From: Arthonia radiata
Taxonomy: Eukaryota; Ascomycota; Arthoniomycetes; Arthoniales; Arthoniaceae
DNA: 64,000 nt
NCBI GenBank assembly: GCA_002989075.1
Contig: PSQN01000014.1
Span: 372,001 to 436,000 of the forward strand
Reading direction: 5' to 3'
The first letter of the stretch is position 1. Each line of letters opens with the position of its first letter. The notes below the pieces were generated by a model. The model was not told where the DNA came from. It did not search any database and saw nothing but the letters and a program-made list of their open reading frames with translations. Shown piece after piece: positions 34,207 through 46,200 of the stretch. The position numbers were made by a program, and so were the translations under genes.

Positions 34207-35970
34207 CTATTTCTTATGCCCACGGCTGCTATTATTGACCATTCTCTTCTTTAAATTCTTGGGCAACTTCGTCTTGCGCCGCTCGCGCTTCTCCTCCTTG
34301 ACAGCGTTTTTGTGCTCTTTTTTGACAGACTTGTCTTCAAAGCGCTTACCTCGTGGTGTCGACGGCTTATCAATGCGATCGTCGTCATCTTCGTCCTCAT
34401 CCGAAGGCTCTGACAACTCACCAACTCCCTCTTCCTCGGAAGGCACCTCTGCCTTTTCGAGGACATTTTCATTCACGTTTTCGTTCGGCGGCGGTGTAAC
34501 TCCATGTTTCACCGTATCAGGGAGAAGGTGCTCGTGACCAAGCTTCGCGCCATTGCCAACGTTCGCACCTTCTATCGCTCGCTCATAATCGGACACTTGG
34601 TTGAGGTTCTGTGGGATGTGCTGAAGTCGAAAGACCTCCTCGCTCGATTCAATATCTATAGGAGTGTTTTGGAGATCGTCAAGGGCTCTGTTCATACCCG
34701 CGTTGTCCATAGGCAACTTCTCCTTGGTCACGAAATGAAAAGTTGAGGATTCGGTCAAACAGGCGGCACCTTTGCGAGAGAAGAAATTGCACACGTTCTT
34801 GATGTCCATGCGCAAGAAATCGAGGCTTCTAGGATGGTCGTGCTCAACACTTTGGGAGACATCAATGATGTTCAACCCACTCTTACCCACATCATATAAA
34901 GTGTTGTACTCGCTGAGATCAGCGTGCACAAGTTTACACTGTTGATACATGATACGCATACAGCGAAGTAGTTGCCGATAGGTCTCTTGCCATTGCATGG
35001 CTTGTTGCTCCTCTGACTGGTCCTCGAATTCGATGTCTCGCAGAAGAGGAGCTGCCATCGTACGGCCGGTCTTGCTAACGCTGCCGATGAATTCCATGAC
35101 GAGCACGTGGCTTTTGAGATGAATCGGTTCTGGCACGGACAGGCCAGCGCTGTGCATGCGCTTCATATTTCTGAACTCTTTCTCGGCCCACAAACGAACC
35201 ATACCGCGGTTACTCCTCTTTGGGAAGCCTTTCTGGAAGCGGAACTCACCACTGACGTACTTGGAGCGATCCTTGAAGTGAAGTATTGCTGTCTTGTAGA
35301 TCTTGACAGCAAGATGCTTGAGGCTACCGGTGCCGTCCTCTGGTTCCAAGACAGCGTGGTAAACATTCGCTTCCTTTCCTGTCGATATGCAACCGTGAAT
35401 CTCCGATACGATGCCGCGGTTGATCATCTGAAGCAAGATCATGCGAGTGCGTGGGTCGAGAACTTGCTCGTTGGTCGCACGCTCGCTTCGCTCGTGGCCA
35501 TGACCACCACTACCGCTTTTGACGCCAGCAGTCTGATCGTCGAGCTTGAGCTTGGCCGCATGCCGGCCTAAAGACGTTATCTGATCGTCGATGAGCGCAG
35601 CAACGTTTGCTTTTGGCTTTTGCTGAGGGTTAGAGCGTGGGATCTGTGAGTTGGGTGTATCAGGATCGAGAAGGCGACGCTGTCGGTTGTATGATTTCGT
35701 GAAGTCGCTTGGATTAGATGAGGCAATATCATTATCAAAGATGTCGTCCTCATCCGCAGAATCGTAGTCCTCCTCTTCATCCCCAACGTATGCCTCTTCG
35801 TCATTCCTACCTACTTGATCGTCTTGCCGTTCTGACGAATTCTGTTGGGTATCTGTCTCAGGCGTAGTTAGATTTTCATACCCTCGCGTGGGAGTGAAGT
35901 CATAGGGCGCCTCGTGTGGCGCGACCAAGTCTACAGCCTGCCCTGGAGGGTCTTTTTGATTCTTCGACAT
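34207..35970 (-). CDS. rio1: RIO1 atypical protein kinase
   Basis: A single exon encodes 587 residues. The N-terminal 130 are acidic and low in complexity. The RIO domain (about 185-400) contains the flexible ATP loop GCISTGKEANVY, the Lys strand LAVKIYKTAIL, the RIO1 block FKDRSKYVSGEFRF, catalytic loop LVHADLSEYN and metal-binding loop IIDVSQSVEHDHP. Rio1 acts in the final steps of 40S subunit maturation (20S pre-rRNA cleavage and release of late factors) and in cell-cycle control. The C-terminus is acidic then strongly basic (KREKKKxK-like runs), a likely nuclear targeting or rRNA-binding tail. Divergent from SMC3 with 325 bases between start codons. Confidence 0.95.
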   Translation of the reverse strand: MSKNQKDPPGQAVDLVAPHEAPYDFTPTRGYENLTTPETDTQQNSSERQDDQVGRNDEEAYVGDEEEDYDSADEDDIFDNDIASSNPSDFTKSYNRQRRLLDPDTPNSQIPRSNPQQKPKANVAALIDDQITSLGRHAAKLKLDDQTAGVKSGSGGHGHERSERATNEQVLDPRTRMILLQMINRGIVSEIHGCISTGKEANVYHAVLEPEDGTGSLKHLAVKIYKTAILHFKDRSKYVSGEFRFQKGFPKRSNRGMVRLWAEKEFRNMKRMHSAGLSVPEPIHLKSHVLVMEFIGSVSKTGRTMAAPLLRDIEFEDQSEEQQAMQWQETYRQLLRCMRIMYQQCKLVHADLSEYNTLYDVGKSGLNIIDVSQSVEHDHPRSLDFLRMDIKNVCNFFSRKGAACLTESSTFHFVTKEKLPMDNAGMNRALDDLQNTPIDIESSEEVFRLQHIPQNLNQVSDYERAIEGANVGNGAKLGHEHLLPDTVKHGVTPPPNENVNENVLEKAEVPSEEEGVGELSEPSDEDEDDDDRIDKPSTPRGKRFEDKSVKKEHKNAVKEEKRERRKTKLPKNLKKRMVNNSSRGHKK

Positions 35971-36295
35971 ATTTGCTGCGAGCAGACGCTAAGCCTTTCG
36001 ATTGCAGCAAGAAGGGTATTCGTGGGGTGGATAAAGACCTGGTGGCAACCTAACGATAGACATTTGCCTGAGGATTCAGGACGCAATTTCACGCGTCGAG
36101 ACGCGTCCTTCATCGCGTTCAGCATCCCCCGTTCATTGGGAAGTGTCCTGTCTTCACCTCCACGTACTACGCCTCCGCACGAAACTCACGACGGCCTGCG
36201 TCAACACGTCTACGAAAATGCTGAGCGCTCTCTCTACGTACGCAACCGTCGTCTAGCATCGGTCAAACCCCACACACTGGGCTTGCTTCCCCACC
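35971..36295. promoter_or_regulatory. Divergent promoter region of RIO1 and SMC3
   Basis: These 325 bases lie between two head-to-head start codons. It contains CACG-, ACGCGT- and GACGCGTC-like words (around 36092-36115) resembling the ACGCGT box bound by MBF in fungi, which would suit a cell-cycle gene such as SMC3. The assignment is an inference from the motif alone. Confidence 0.4.
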
Positions 36296-39200
36296 ATGTA
36301 CATCAAACAGATCATCATCCAAGGCTTCAAAAGCTACAAGGAGCAGACGATCCTTGAACCCTTCTCACCTAAGCACAATGTCATCGTCGGTCGCAATGGT
36401 TCAGGCAAAAGCAACTTCTTCGCAGCTATCCGCTTCGCTCTCGGCGACTCCTACACCTCCCTCAGTAGGGAAGACCGACAGAACTTGCTTCATGAGGGGT
36501 CAGGCTCGGCCGTCATGTCCGCCTATGTCGAAGTCATCTTCGACAATAGTGACGAGCGGTTTCCCACTGGCAAGGACGAGCTCATTCTGAGAAGAACCAT
36601 TGGGGCAAAGAAGGACGAGTATTCGCTCGACCGCAAGAACGCTACCAAGCAGGATGTCATGAATCTTCTTGAATCAGCGGGCTTCTCCAAATCAAACCCA
36701 TATTACATCGTGCCGCAAGGACGCGTCACCACCTTGACGAACATGAAGGATGCCGAGCGTCTGAACCTGCTGAAGGAGGTGGCTGGTACCCAAGTGTACG
36801 AGAATCGTCGCGCCGAGAGTATCAAGATCATGACAGAGACCGACTCAAAGCGCTCGAAGATCGATGACTTGCTCTCTTACATTCGCGAGCGCCTTGACGA
36901 GCTGGAGGAGGAGAAGGAGGAATTACGTGCATATCAGGATAAGGACCGCGAGCGGCGCTGTCTGGAATACACAATCTACAATCGCGAGCAGGAAGAGATC
37001 AACAAGGCATTGGATGAGATTAATGAATTGCGCGTGAATGGCGTTGACGAGACGGATGCGAACCGGGACGGGTTTCAGCAGGGCGAGCAGGAGAAATCAG
37101 ACCTGGAGGAAGAAATCGGTAAAGTACGCCAACGCCTGGAGCTGCTACAGCTTGACAAGAAGCAGTACGAGGATGAACGAAACGACGCGACTAAGCGAAA
37201 GGCCAACCTAGAGATGGATGTTGAGAGGCTATCAGCGGGCCAGTCTGCCGCCCAGAAGTCGCGTGCACAACATGATCAAGACCTGAAGCAGGTGCAGTCC
37301 TCAATCAAGGAGCGTGAAACCAGCTTGGATCAAATCGTGCCTCAGTACACTCAGACTCGCGATCAAGAGAAAACATTCAAGTCTCAAGTTACAGATGCCG
37401 AAACCAAGCGGCAGCGACTCTTCGCAAAGCAGGGTCGCAGCGCGAAGTTCAAAACGAAAGCTGAGCGTGACAAGTGGCTCAAGCATGAGATTGAGGAGAA
37501 TAACATGGCTTTAGCTACGCGTAAGGCGGTTCGCACGCAGACAATTGAAGATATACAAGCTCTTGAGTCCGACATCAAGAATGTCACAGCTCAGATCTCA
37601 TCGCTGAGGGAGCAGCTTGACAACCGCGGTGGCTCCATGCAGCAGCACCAAGATGCAATTCAGAAAGCGAAGGAGAGTCGCGACAGTCTCCAGGACCAGC
37701 GCAAGGAGCTCTGGCGAGAGGAAGCTCGTCTTGATTCCGTATTGCGAAACACACAGCAAGAGCACGAGCGGGCAGAGCGATTTTTGAGCCACATGATGGA
37801 TCACAACACCAGTCGTGGCCTTGCTTCCGTCCGTCGAATAAAGCAGGAACACAAGCTTGACGGTGTCTACGGAACGCTCGCAGAGCTGTTTACAGTCTCA
37901 GACAAGTTCAAAACCGCCGTCGAAGTGACTGGCGGGACCTCTCTCTTCCATGTGGTTGTCGACAACGACGATACAGCCACGCAAGTGCTTGAGATCCTAC
38001 AGAAGGAGAAGTCTGGTCGCGTCACCTTTATGCCTCTGAATCGAATCAACCCGAGGCCAACAAAGATGCCTCAAGCCAACGATGCTATCGAGATGATCTC
38101 GCGGCTGAACTTTGAGCCCAAGTACGAGAAAGCCTTCCGTCAAGTCTTCGGAAAGACCATCATCTGCCCTAATCTCGAAGTAGCCGCCCAGTATGCTCGC
38201 AGTCACGGTGTAAGTGCCATCACGCCAGACGGCGATCGCAGCGACAAGAAAGGGGCACTGTCTGGAGGTTATCATGACCCTCGCAGCTCGCGCATTGATG
38301 GCGTTCAGACTATGATGAAGCATCGCGACGAGCTTGACAAGCAGCGAGCACGCGCAAAAGAGATCCGCCAGCAACTAGCATCGAAAGATCAAGAAATCAC
38401 TCGCGCCGTCGGTGAGCTCGAAAAGGCCGAGCAGAAGGCGCGTCAGGCAGAGCGCGCTTACGAGCCGATGCAGCAAGAGCTACGCGCTCGCAACACTGAT
38501 CTTCAAAACAAGAATGAGGCGCTCGATGCGAAAGGTAGCGCGAAGGAGAACGTTGAGAGTGCGAATCATGACATTGAGAATCAGCAATCCGCCTATGAAA
38601 CCGAGCTTGCCAGTGACTTTAAGAAAGCATTGTCAAGTGCGGAAGAGACGGAGCTGGAACGCCTCAACGAAGCCTTGCCAGGTCTGCGCAAGCAACATTT
38701 TGATATCAGCTCCAAGCGTGCCGACCTCGAGGGAAAGAAGTCTACGTTGGATGTCGAGCTCCGCGAGAATTTGCGGCCACGACTTGACCAGCTCAAGTCA
38801 CAGGAGTTCACTGAAGGAGGCACGCCCTCCTCAACCGCACTTCAGTCCAAGCAAAAGGACCTTAAGAAAGCAGCGAAAGGCCTCGACGCCGTGGAAGCAA
38901 AGCTTCGCGAATCCGAAGCCTCCATAGAGACCGCAAACGAAGACCTCTCTCGCCTCCAGTGCCAGCGAGACGACAAACAGCGCGACCTCGAAGAGCTCGC
39001 CAAAAGCATCGAGCGCTTCCAAAAGCGCATGGACAAGTCCATCTCCAAAAAATCGCTCCTCACTGAGAAGGCCGCCGAAGCCGCACGCAACATTCGTGAC
39101 CTCGGCGTCCTCCCCGAAGAGGCCTTCGAAAAATATACGCGTGTCTCCAGCGAAAAAGCCATCAAGCGCCTGCACGCCGTCCACGACGCGCTGAAGAAGT

Positions 39201-39886
39201 ACAGCCACGTCAACAAAAAGGCCTTCGAACAATACAGTAATTTCATGCGCCAGCGCACCGAGCTGCAGAAGCGCCGAAAAGAACTCGACGACTCACAGGG
39301 TTCCATCACAGAGCTTATCACCGTGCTTGACACGCGCAAAGACGAGGCCATCGACCGCACCTTCAAGCAGGTGTCTAAAGAATTCGCCACCGTCTTCAAT
39401 AAACTCGTGCCGGCCGGAAAGGGCCGCCTGATCATCCAGCGCCGCACTGACGCCCCCAACGACGACGACTCTGAAGCCGAGCGTCCGCAGTCCCGCGTCG
39501 AATCCTATACCGGCGTCGGCATCGCCGTCTCATTCAACAGCAAGCACGACGAGCAGCAGCGTATCGCGCAGCTGTCGGGCGGTCAAAAGTCCCTCTGCGC
39601 CTTGGCGCTCGTGTTCGCGATCCAGGCGTGCGATCCAGCGCCATTTTACCTGTTTGATGAGATCGACGCGAATCTAGATGCGCAGTATCGGACGGCAGTG
39701 GCGGAGTTGCTGAAGGAGAGTGCGGAGCATGGGCAGTTCATCTGCACGACGTTCAGGCCGGAGATGCTGCATGTGGCGGAGAAGTGCTATGGTGTTATTT
39801 ACGGGGGAAGTAAGACGAGTCGTGTTGAGGAGGTGGATCGGGAGCAGGCGCTGGGTTTTGTGGAGGGGCGGATTAGTGGGAAGTAG
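36296..39886 (+). CDS. smc3: Cohesin subunit SMC3
   Basis: One exon of 1,196 codons, the normal length for SMC3. The N-terminal head begins MYIKQIIIQGFKSYKEQT, with Walker A VGRNGSGKSN at about 32-41 and the SMC3-type GDSYTSLSREDRQNLLHEG that contains the acetylated-lysine region's neighbourhood. Two long coiled coils flank the hinge (about 520-665), including DGVYGTLAELF and LSGGYHD. The C-terminal head carries the signature LSGGQKSLCALALVFAIQ and Walker B FYLFDEIDANLD. Together with SMC1 and the kleisin it forms the cohesin ring for sister-chromatid cohesion; the A. nidulans orthologue is SudA. The final 250 bases shift to G-ending codons, unlike the C-ending start. Confidence 0.97.
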   Translation: MYIKQIIIQGFKSYKEQTILEPFSPKHNVIVGRNGSGKSNFFAAIRFALGDSYTSLSREDRQNLLHEGSGSAVMSAYVEVIFDNSDERFPTGKDELILRRTIGAKKDEYSLDRKNATKQDVMNLLESAGFSKSNPYYIVPQGRVTTLTNMKDAERLNLLKEVAGTQVYENRRAESIKIMTETDSKRSKIDDLLSYIRERLDELEEEKEELRAYQDKDRERRCLEYTIYNREQEEINKALDEINELRVNGVDETDANRDGFQQGEQEKSDLEEEIGKVRQRLELLQLDKKQYEDERNDATKRKANLEMDVERLSAGQSAAQKSRAQHDQDLKQVQSSIKERETSLDQIVPQYTQTRDQEKTFKSQVTDAETKRQRLFAKQGRSAKFKTKAERDKWLKHEIEENNMALATRKAVRTQTIEDIQALESDIKNVTAQISSLREQLDNRGGSMQQHQDAIQKAKESRDSLQDQRKELWREEARLDSVLRNTQQEHERAERFLSHMMDHNTSRGLASVRRIKQEHKLDGVYGTLAELFTVSDKFKTAVEVTGGTSLFHVVVDNDDTATQVLEILQKEKSGRVTFMPLNRINPRPTKMPQANDAIEMISRLNFEPKYEKAFRQVFGKTIICPNLEVAAQYARSHGVSAITPDGDRSDKKGALSGGYHDPRSSRIDGVQTMMKHRDELDKQRARAKEIRQQLASKDQEITRAVGELEKAEQKARQAERAYEPMQQELRARNTDLQNKNEALDAKGSAKENVESANHDIENQQSAYETELASDFKKALSSAEETELERLNEALPGLRKQHFDISSKRADLEGKKSTLDVELRENLRPRLDQLKSQEFTEGGTPSSTALQSKQKDLKKAAKGLDAVEAKLRESEASIETANEDLSRLQCQRDDKQRDLEELAKSIERFQKRMDKSISKKSLLTEKAAEAARNIRDLGVLPEEAFEKYTRVSSEKAIKRLHAVHDALKKYSHVNKKAFEQYSNFMRQRTELQKRRKELDDSQGSITELITVLDTRKDEAIDRTFKQVSKEFATVFNKLVPAGKGRLIIQRRTDAPNDDDSEAERPQSRVESYTGVGIAVSFNSKHDEQQRIAQLSGGQKSLCALALVFAIQACDPAPFYLFDEIDANLDAQYRTAVAELLKESAEHGQFICTTFRPEMLHVAEKCYGVIYGGSKTSRVEEVDREQALGFVEGRISGK

Positions 39887-40807
39887 TTGTTTTAGGAGAG
39901 GCAAGTGGCGTTCGGGGTAAAGTGATGAGGACTAGGCAAGGCAAGGGAGGGTGAAGCATGTTGCTTGATGATATCATGGGATGGTATTTCGGGTCGTTTG
40001 TCTGGAATGGTGATGCAGTTCGAATGTGTCCCGCAAATGGTCTTCACGTCTTCTACTCGAGGCTTCACAATCTGCTCGGTCTATTCATTTCAACTGCTAG
40101 ACTACTCGCAAAACCCACGCGTTCTTCCAAACAGCAGAGTCTGGCTACTCGCGCTGACCCCTTCGCGGGCGTTTGTCCTCCAGCACGTTGCGGTTCCCTT
40201 TCCCATTCGGACTCATAGACTAGCAATGCTCCACTCGAGCCACAGCGCCCATTCCTCGCCGACCGGAAGCTGCACCAAGCTCAACTCAGCTTGGTGGGTC
40301 GACGTGGTGGTAGACAGGAGATTCACCGTGTGAACCTGCTTCGAAACTACGCCATGCTCTGGCCGTCACAAATGGTGGGCCGGCACGATATGAGAGTTGA
40401 TAGAGTTGCATGAGTGAATTGCGTAGGACTGCAATCAGCATGCTCCGAAAATCTTGCTGAGCGCCAAAGGTTGCGTGTGGGTGATGCAGGGCTGTGGTTC
40501 AGAGGATGTGGCTGTGGATGTTGCGAGCGGAGGTGGTGAGGTTGGGAGATGTCAGTGAGCCGTCAAGACGTTTGAAGGGGGGAAGAAGGGTGTGGCGAAG
40601 AGACAGGAGTAAGTGTAGATGGTAGCCGTGGCTTCCAATCCACATTCCCGAGGTTTGATAGTCGCTTGCAGCCAACACAGCGGAGATGCTTCCCCTATGA
40701 AGACCTCTCTTTTACGTCCAAACGTGTAGTTCCCAGATATCTGTTGATACATTGGCCCCAACGCCATCGCTGAAATGCCGTAAATCTCTCATAGATCACC
40801 TGAAATC
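39887..40807. other. Intergenic stretch between convergent genes
   Basis: The stretch is between the stop codons of SMC3 and the GT32 gene. Only short frames occur; none is supported. No RNA gene or repeat seen. Confidence 0.5.
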
Positions 40808-42104
40808 CTACCCTTGCTGCTCGCCGATATGCCTTTCACTCTCCGGTTTCCAAGTCCCTATCACAGATTAGCACACCCCAAGTCACCGCACACAGCTCAA
40901 ACTCACCATCAAAATAATGCTTCACCATCGCCATCTCATCGTCGTCAGGCCCACTCCCCATCGTCTCCACCCCGGGACTAAACCCCGTAATCGGCAAGAC
41001 CACCACATCGCCCACCTTCCGCTGCTTCGTCATGCCCGTGAAATCCCTCCACGTAATCGTCCCATTCCCCGCCTTCCCATCCAGCTCCCCCGCGCGCCCG
41101 GCAAATCCATCCTTCCCACTCTTATTCGTCCGTCTCGTCTCCTCCGCCGCCCTCACCGCCTCCTTACTCATCTCAAAATACCTCGGATCATTAAAGTAAT
41201 CAAAAATCACATCCGTCCACACCGCCGGCCCCGTGAACTCCACCACCTCATGCACGTCCTCCTTCCTCAGGCTCCCCGCCTTCTGCTTCTCCAGCGTTTT
41301 CTCCGTGATGGCCGCCACGATCTCCCGCAGCACCGGGTGCCCCGGCTTCGCCTGGATCGTCCACTGGCAGAACTGGATGCGCCGGGAGTACCAGTCCGCC
41401 CAGTCGTCGCGGTCGGGGTCCGCCTCGATGCCGATGACGAGCCCGAAGGTGGAGCGCGGGACGTGCGGCGGGATCCAGTCGATGGCCGGGCGGATCGCGA
41501 AGGTGTCGATGTCGGTGTAGATGCCGCCTCTTGCTAACAGTATCAGGTAGCGGAAGAAGTCGGCTTTGAGGACTGGACGCGGCAGGGCTTCGTACGCGGT
41601 TATCACGTCCGGCACCGCGGAGTAGAGGTGCCGCAGCACGTATCGCGCGTTCTCGTCTGTGAGGACCTCGTGCACGAAGTTGGGGTGGCGCTCGGTCCAG
41701 CTTGCTTCGAACTCGCGGTACGCGTCGGGGAAGTCGGAGGTCGCGGGCGTGCTCTTCCAGGTCTGCCAGATGTAGCCTGGGAACTTGGCGGATTGGTCGT
41801 AGGGGAAGTGGTAGGCGAGGCGCTGGCGGAGAGGGAGGGCCGCGATGTCTGTGAGGGGTTTTTGGCGGGTGCGTGCGTTGTCCTTGGAGGACGGAGGGTT
41901 TGGGGGTGGGTCTTCGGAGGAGGTTGTGGTGTGTGTTTTGGAGGAAGGGCGGGCGCTGTGGAGGGTTTCTTGGATCTTCGTGCGGGCGGACCCGATGGCT
42001 GGAGTTGAGGAGGGAGAGGAAGCGTGTCGGAGGAGGAGGAAGAGGACGAGAAAGCCGAGGAGGATGGCAGTGCCGCGTAGGTAGGCGCGTTGTCGGGTGA
42101 TCAT
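40808..42104 (-). CDS. Glycosyltransferase family 32, Och1-like mannosyltransferase
   Basis: Two exons (42104-40907, 40857-40808) give 415 residues. A type II membrane anchor is visible (basic MITRQRAYLRGTAILLG, then a hydrophobic run to about 26), followed by a Ser/Pro-rich stem. The catalytic domain has IPGYIWQTWK-like PGYIWQTWKS, then the donor-binding block LKADFFRYLILLARGGIYTD and the DXD motif as IDTFA, matching GT32 Och1-type enzymes. It probably acts in the Golgi, adding mannose to N-glycan cores or other acceptors. The last exon adds TWKPESERHIGEQQG, the usual GT32 end; without the splice the protein would run into a different tail. An added segment near 300-340 (ETRRTNKSGKDGF...) is variable in the family. 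Confidence 0.88.
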
Positions 42105-43241
42105 CGTAGGAAGTGTTTGTGACGGTTACAAAGAGGTCGCCGTGCTGGTTATTCGTTCTGCATTTGCTAGCTGCTAGCGATGTGTCCAGTCCCCCTGGGC
42201 ATGAGTGCTCAATCTGAAGAGTCCGGCCCAGCCGGTGAGCTCGTTCAAAGTCGGAGACACGCGATGGGCCTCCCTATGAATGGCAGTAGGCCGTCAGGTC
42301 AGGCTATCGGGAGCCTTTGTGAGTCGAATCTAAATTCGCTCGCAACGCTCTGAAATGAAGGGTTGCCGGCAGATGGCCAGAATGGAAGTGGGATAGAATG
42401 ATCGGGAGAAGACGATCACCTTGCGTCTCTGGAATCTTTTCGTCCGACGTTCCAGAAGCACGCTAAATCGCGGGCCGCTTTGACAGTTGCCAAGAAACAA
42501 AGCTTGGCCAGGGCTATTCCTGGCGAATGCTCGAAGCGGACGAAGTGCGTAGCCACGAAACACAAAGCCAGATGCGATGAGACTGAGAGATAAGTAGTTG
42601 GAGAGGGAGATGCAAGGCACAGTGATTAGGTCAGGTTTATCACAGCGGTGTCTCCACTCTGAGCCGCGCGTCCATTGCGCGAGCCACCCACGCGGCTCAC
42701 ACCACTGGCTGCAGCAAATCAGCGAATCTTCACTGAAGAGTCACCAGGGGGAGTCGCCCTTGAGAACATTGTATCGAAGCAAGGTCAATGACTTGACCGC
42801 AATCATCTTCCTAAAAAGCCAACAAGGAAGGTGGCCTTGGGCTTTACCCCAAGCCTTTTACGCCTGGCCACTTTTCAAGGGCAGAATAGGTTGGATGCGG
42901 CCCATCGCTTGCGCAAGAAGAGCCTCAGGCGCGGATTGCGTGCTTCTCATCTAGACGTAAACCACGATAGCTCCTCCCAGGAACTGGCTCCACGCCTCTC
43001 TCTACCTCGAGCTGCGCCCAACGCCCGCTCCCAGACCTATGCCTCCGTGTCCCATGGGTTCATCGTCTCGATCGTTCCGCTCGACTGCCTTCTATCACCG
43101 CCTTCTGAGCCTATGCAAAGCGGACCTGACTGCTTGCATGGCCAGTTTGCCTCCTACGGCCCGGTCCGCGGCAAGCGAGCGTCGAATTTCTCTATTTTAG
43201 CGAGTGTCGTGAGGGCGCATAGCACCTCTTCATCATCTCAA
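42105..43241. other. Intergenic stretch, nothing supported
   Basis: It includes the promoter of the GT32 gene and the 3' flank of the RhoGEF. Overlapping frames on the plus strand (42598-42954 and 42831-43274) look non-coding and run into the RhoGEF 3' exon on the opposite strand. Confidence 0.5.
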
Positions 43242-46200
43242 TCACCTTCCGTGGCCACCATGACTGCCGTGTGAGCTTGGCCCGGGTTGAGTCCCGTGAC
43301 TCCAAAAGTCTAAGCTCGCAATCACATCTTCTCCAAATTCATCCTCGTATGCGTATATGATCTGCGCAGACTGTCAGCTGTGCTCGCAGTTTATGGTTGC
43401 AGGTGTTAGCCAAGCTTACCTCACGAGTCGATGAATGTACCATGCGCACATTCTTCGCTGTCAGAATGTAAACAAGCTCGCCGTCGTCCATGTTTCGAAT
43501 TTCGACGAAGTTTGGCTCGAATGCCAGGATGAAAGGCTGGTGGATGGCAAAGGCCTGAGGCGCGCCCTCCCACTGTATCTTCCAATCATTGAAGGTTCGC
43601 CAGCCATGCTTGTTGACGAAAAAGGCGAAATCCGAGTAGCACAACAAGAACGCCTGGTTGAGACGCTCGACATGTATCGGCTTCAAGTTCTCCTTGAGAG
43701 CGACAAAGTCGAGTGAGGTATCTGCTTGATCTAGTAACGGCTGCGTCACTAAAGTGTCGAGCGTGACAATCTCGAAACCTCGAGCGCACCCAACGCAAAG
43801 GGATGAGCGCAAGAAGTGTACTGAATACGTCTCAGTGGGTACATAAAACTCCTGCGTAGGTGGTTAGCATGAGAAGGTGGACGAATATCATCGCGCATAC
43901 CTTGAACGGCCTAAGCACATCCTGATTGCCACCAGCAAAGAGATTGGAGAAGCCAGACTTCTTCTTATGATTCGCCATAGTCTCCATCGGCTTATACACC
44001 TTGACAGTTGCGGAAAGAGCACTAGTCTTCACGCAACATACCAGATGCTGCCCCTCGAACACCCCAATCTTAAAGAAGTTGCAGCCCGATATCTTTCTAC
44101 CACGTCGAGATGCAAGACCATTATCGTCAACGTCCAAAACACTAGCTGAGTACGAATACAGCTGTTTCTCGGTGAGTACCAGCAGGATAGAGTGCTGCTC
44201 GAGAACGTCCACCTGGGTGACTGCTCGAACGTCAAGCACCCGTCTAGGCTTGGCCGCGTTAGGCCTGCGGTCTACTAGAAAGACGCCAGCGTCGGTGCCA
44301 ACGACGAGCTTGCGACCTCCGTCAACTGGCACGCCGCATGTAACGCGTTGCCCGGTATTGAAGAAGCCTTCGCTGACTATGGTTTTGGTGAAGAGGTTTT
44401 TGTGATCTCTCATTGTTTCTTGCTGATCGTTGACGAGTTTGATCCATTTCTCTTTTTGAATCGGTGATGATGCATACAGCGTGAGCTCGAAAGCACCGCG
44501 ACCGAGATGTCGGAAGGTGAGCGGGTGTCCCTGTTGCTGCTTGGTCTCCTGTTTAGGCAGAATGGTAGGCTCGCGACTTCGAGCTCCTGGTATTAAGCTA
44601 GAAGACGGTCTCTTGGCTAGCCCTACCCTGGTGATAGCCTCTTCCAATTGATTGATAACCAGCAAAGCCAGCGGTATAGGCTTTTTGTACACTCTAAGTT
44701 CCTCGCGCTTGTTCGTGGTCTTCGGGCGCACAAAGAGTAGGTAGTTGTCGAATAGGTATGTCGTGATCTCCGCGTTATTGTCGGTTGGATTCTTCTTCAG
44801 TGGACCTTTGAAGATGATTTGCCTTCCTTCTTCCCGTAGCTTCATGTCGTTGGTCTCGCCAGGCTTGAAGACAAGCTGCGCATCGAGCTGCATCAAGTTG
44901 AATCGGTTTTCTTCCCTACCTGTTGCCTGGTTGACCTTGGAGAGGACCTCTCTGATTGCGGCGATGGCTAGGGGCAAGTCACGCTTGTCAGGGTTGTCGT
45001 CTGCAGTATTCTTGAGGATGCCATCCAACAGCAATGGATATCTGGCCAGCCGAGTGGTAGGCTTCGTAAGATAGCCATTCAACTCAAGCTTACGAGATTC
45101 TTTGAGTCTTTCCGTCTCATCAACAAATCGCTTGAAAAATGTGTTCTCTTTCTTCTCACGCTCGAACTCATACTTCCCCCACAACTGGTTCGAACCATAG
45201 GTGACAAAAGGCGTAAATCTAGGTACGAATTCGAGGAGAATATCGCCAACGTTTCGGACCACTGGATGTTGCTGCTGTCTGCGAGTCAAGGCTTCTGCGA
45301 GTCGCAAGTTCACAGAGTAGACCTCCGGACAATTTGCGAAGACAGTCCGGAGGAAACGTTCGCGTTTTACGTCGGGGAGGACAGGTGCTTTGCCGAGGAT
45401 GACCATGCGCAGTGGTTTCAACCAGAAATCTTGCAAGTACTCAAGGTCCTTCACGAAATCCCGCTCCGTGTAGCATAGCTCGGAGATGATCTCCTGCCTC
45501 TTTTTCTCACGATCATCAATACTATCCGCGATCTCCTTCGATACTGTGTTGATCCAGAGCTTCTGCTCATCGCTCTGATCTTCGTGAAGCGACTCATGTG
45601 AGGTCGACCTTTGCAGACCACCAATCTGTGGTTTATTCATCCGCTTTTGCTGGTCGATGCGCTTCGGGCAAGCTATAGAATAGCAGAGACGGTCAGGCGT
45701 ACAGGTTGGTGAGTAGCACTCCGTGGTCAGCGTGAAGACACCGTTGACTTCGCTGCCGTCTTCAACGATCGTCTCTCTGAATTGATACAGCTCGCTGTGC
45801 GAGTCGCGCAATCGGTGAGCATAAGTCACATCATGGAAGAACTTTTGAGCATCCAGCGACCGACCAAGGAGCAAAGCCAGATTGCGATCTGTTGTTTGCA
45901 TGATGTAAGCAATCAGATCAACGGCTTCAGCTCCTGTGAAAGCGCTTTTGTATACCAAGCCATCCTTCTCTTTATCCGTGAGGGTGATCCTTTCGCGGAA
46001 AGCGTTTGCGACCATGGACAACATCGCGGGGTATACCAGGGGTGTTCGCCTCCGAACGGGTCTCTCGTTCAACATCTTCGCATTGTTCACGCTGCTTGCG
46101 CCCATGGATGGGCGGCTACTCATGCTCATCATCGAGAACGATCGATCTGAGGGAGGTACTACAGTGGATGCCATGGACATGGATCTTCCATCGCCAGGCA

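Noticed and set aside
38831-39459. Long antisense frames within SMC3
   Set aside because: They are shadows of the coiled-coil codons (GAG/AAG runs) in a confident 1,196-codon gene.
40917-41537. 206-codon plus-strand frame opposite the GT32 gene
   Set aside because: Arg/His/Pro-rich shadow of G-ending sense codons; GT32 motifs are on the other strand.
42598-43274. Possible plus-strand gene before the RhoGEF 3' end
   Set aside because: The frames lack domain sequence and run over the RhoGEF last exon, which is well supported on the minus strand.
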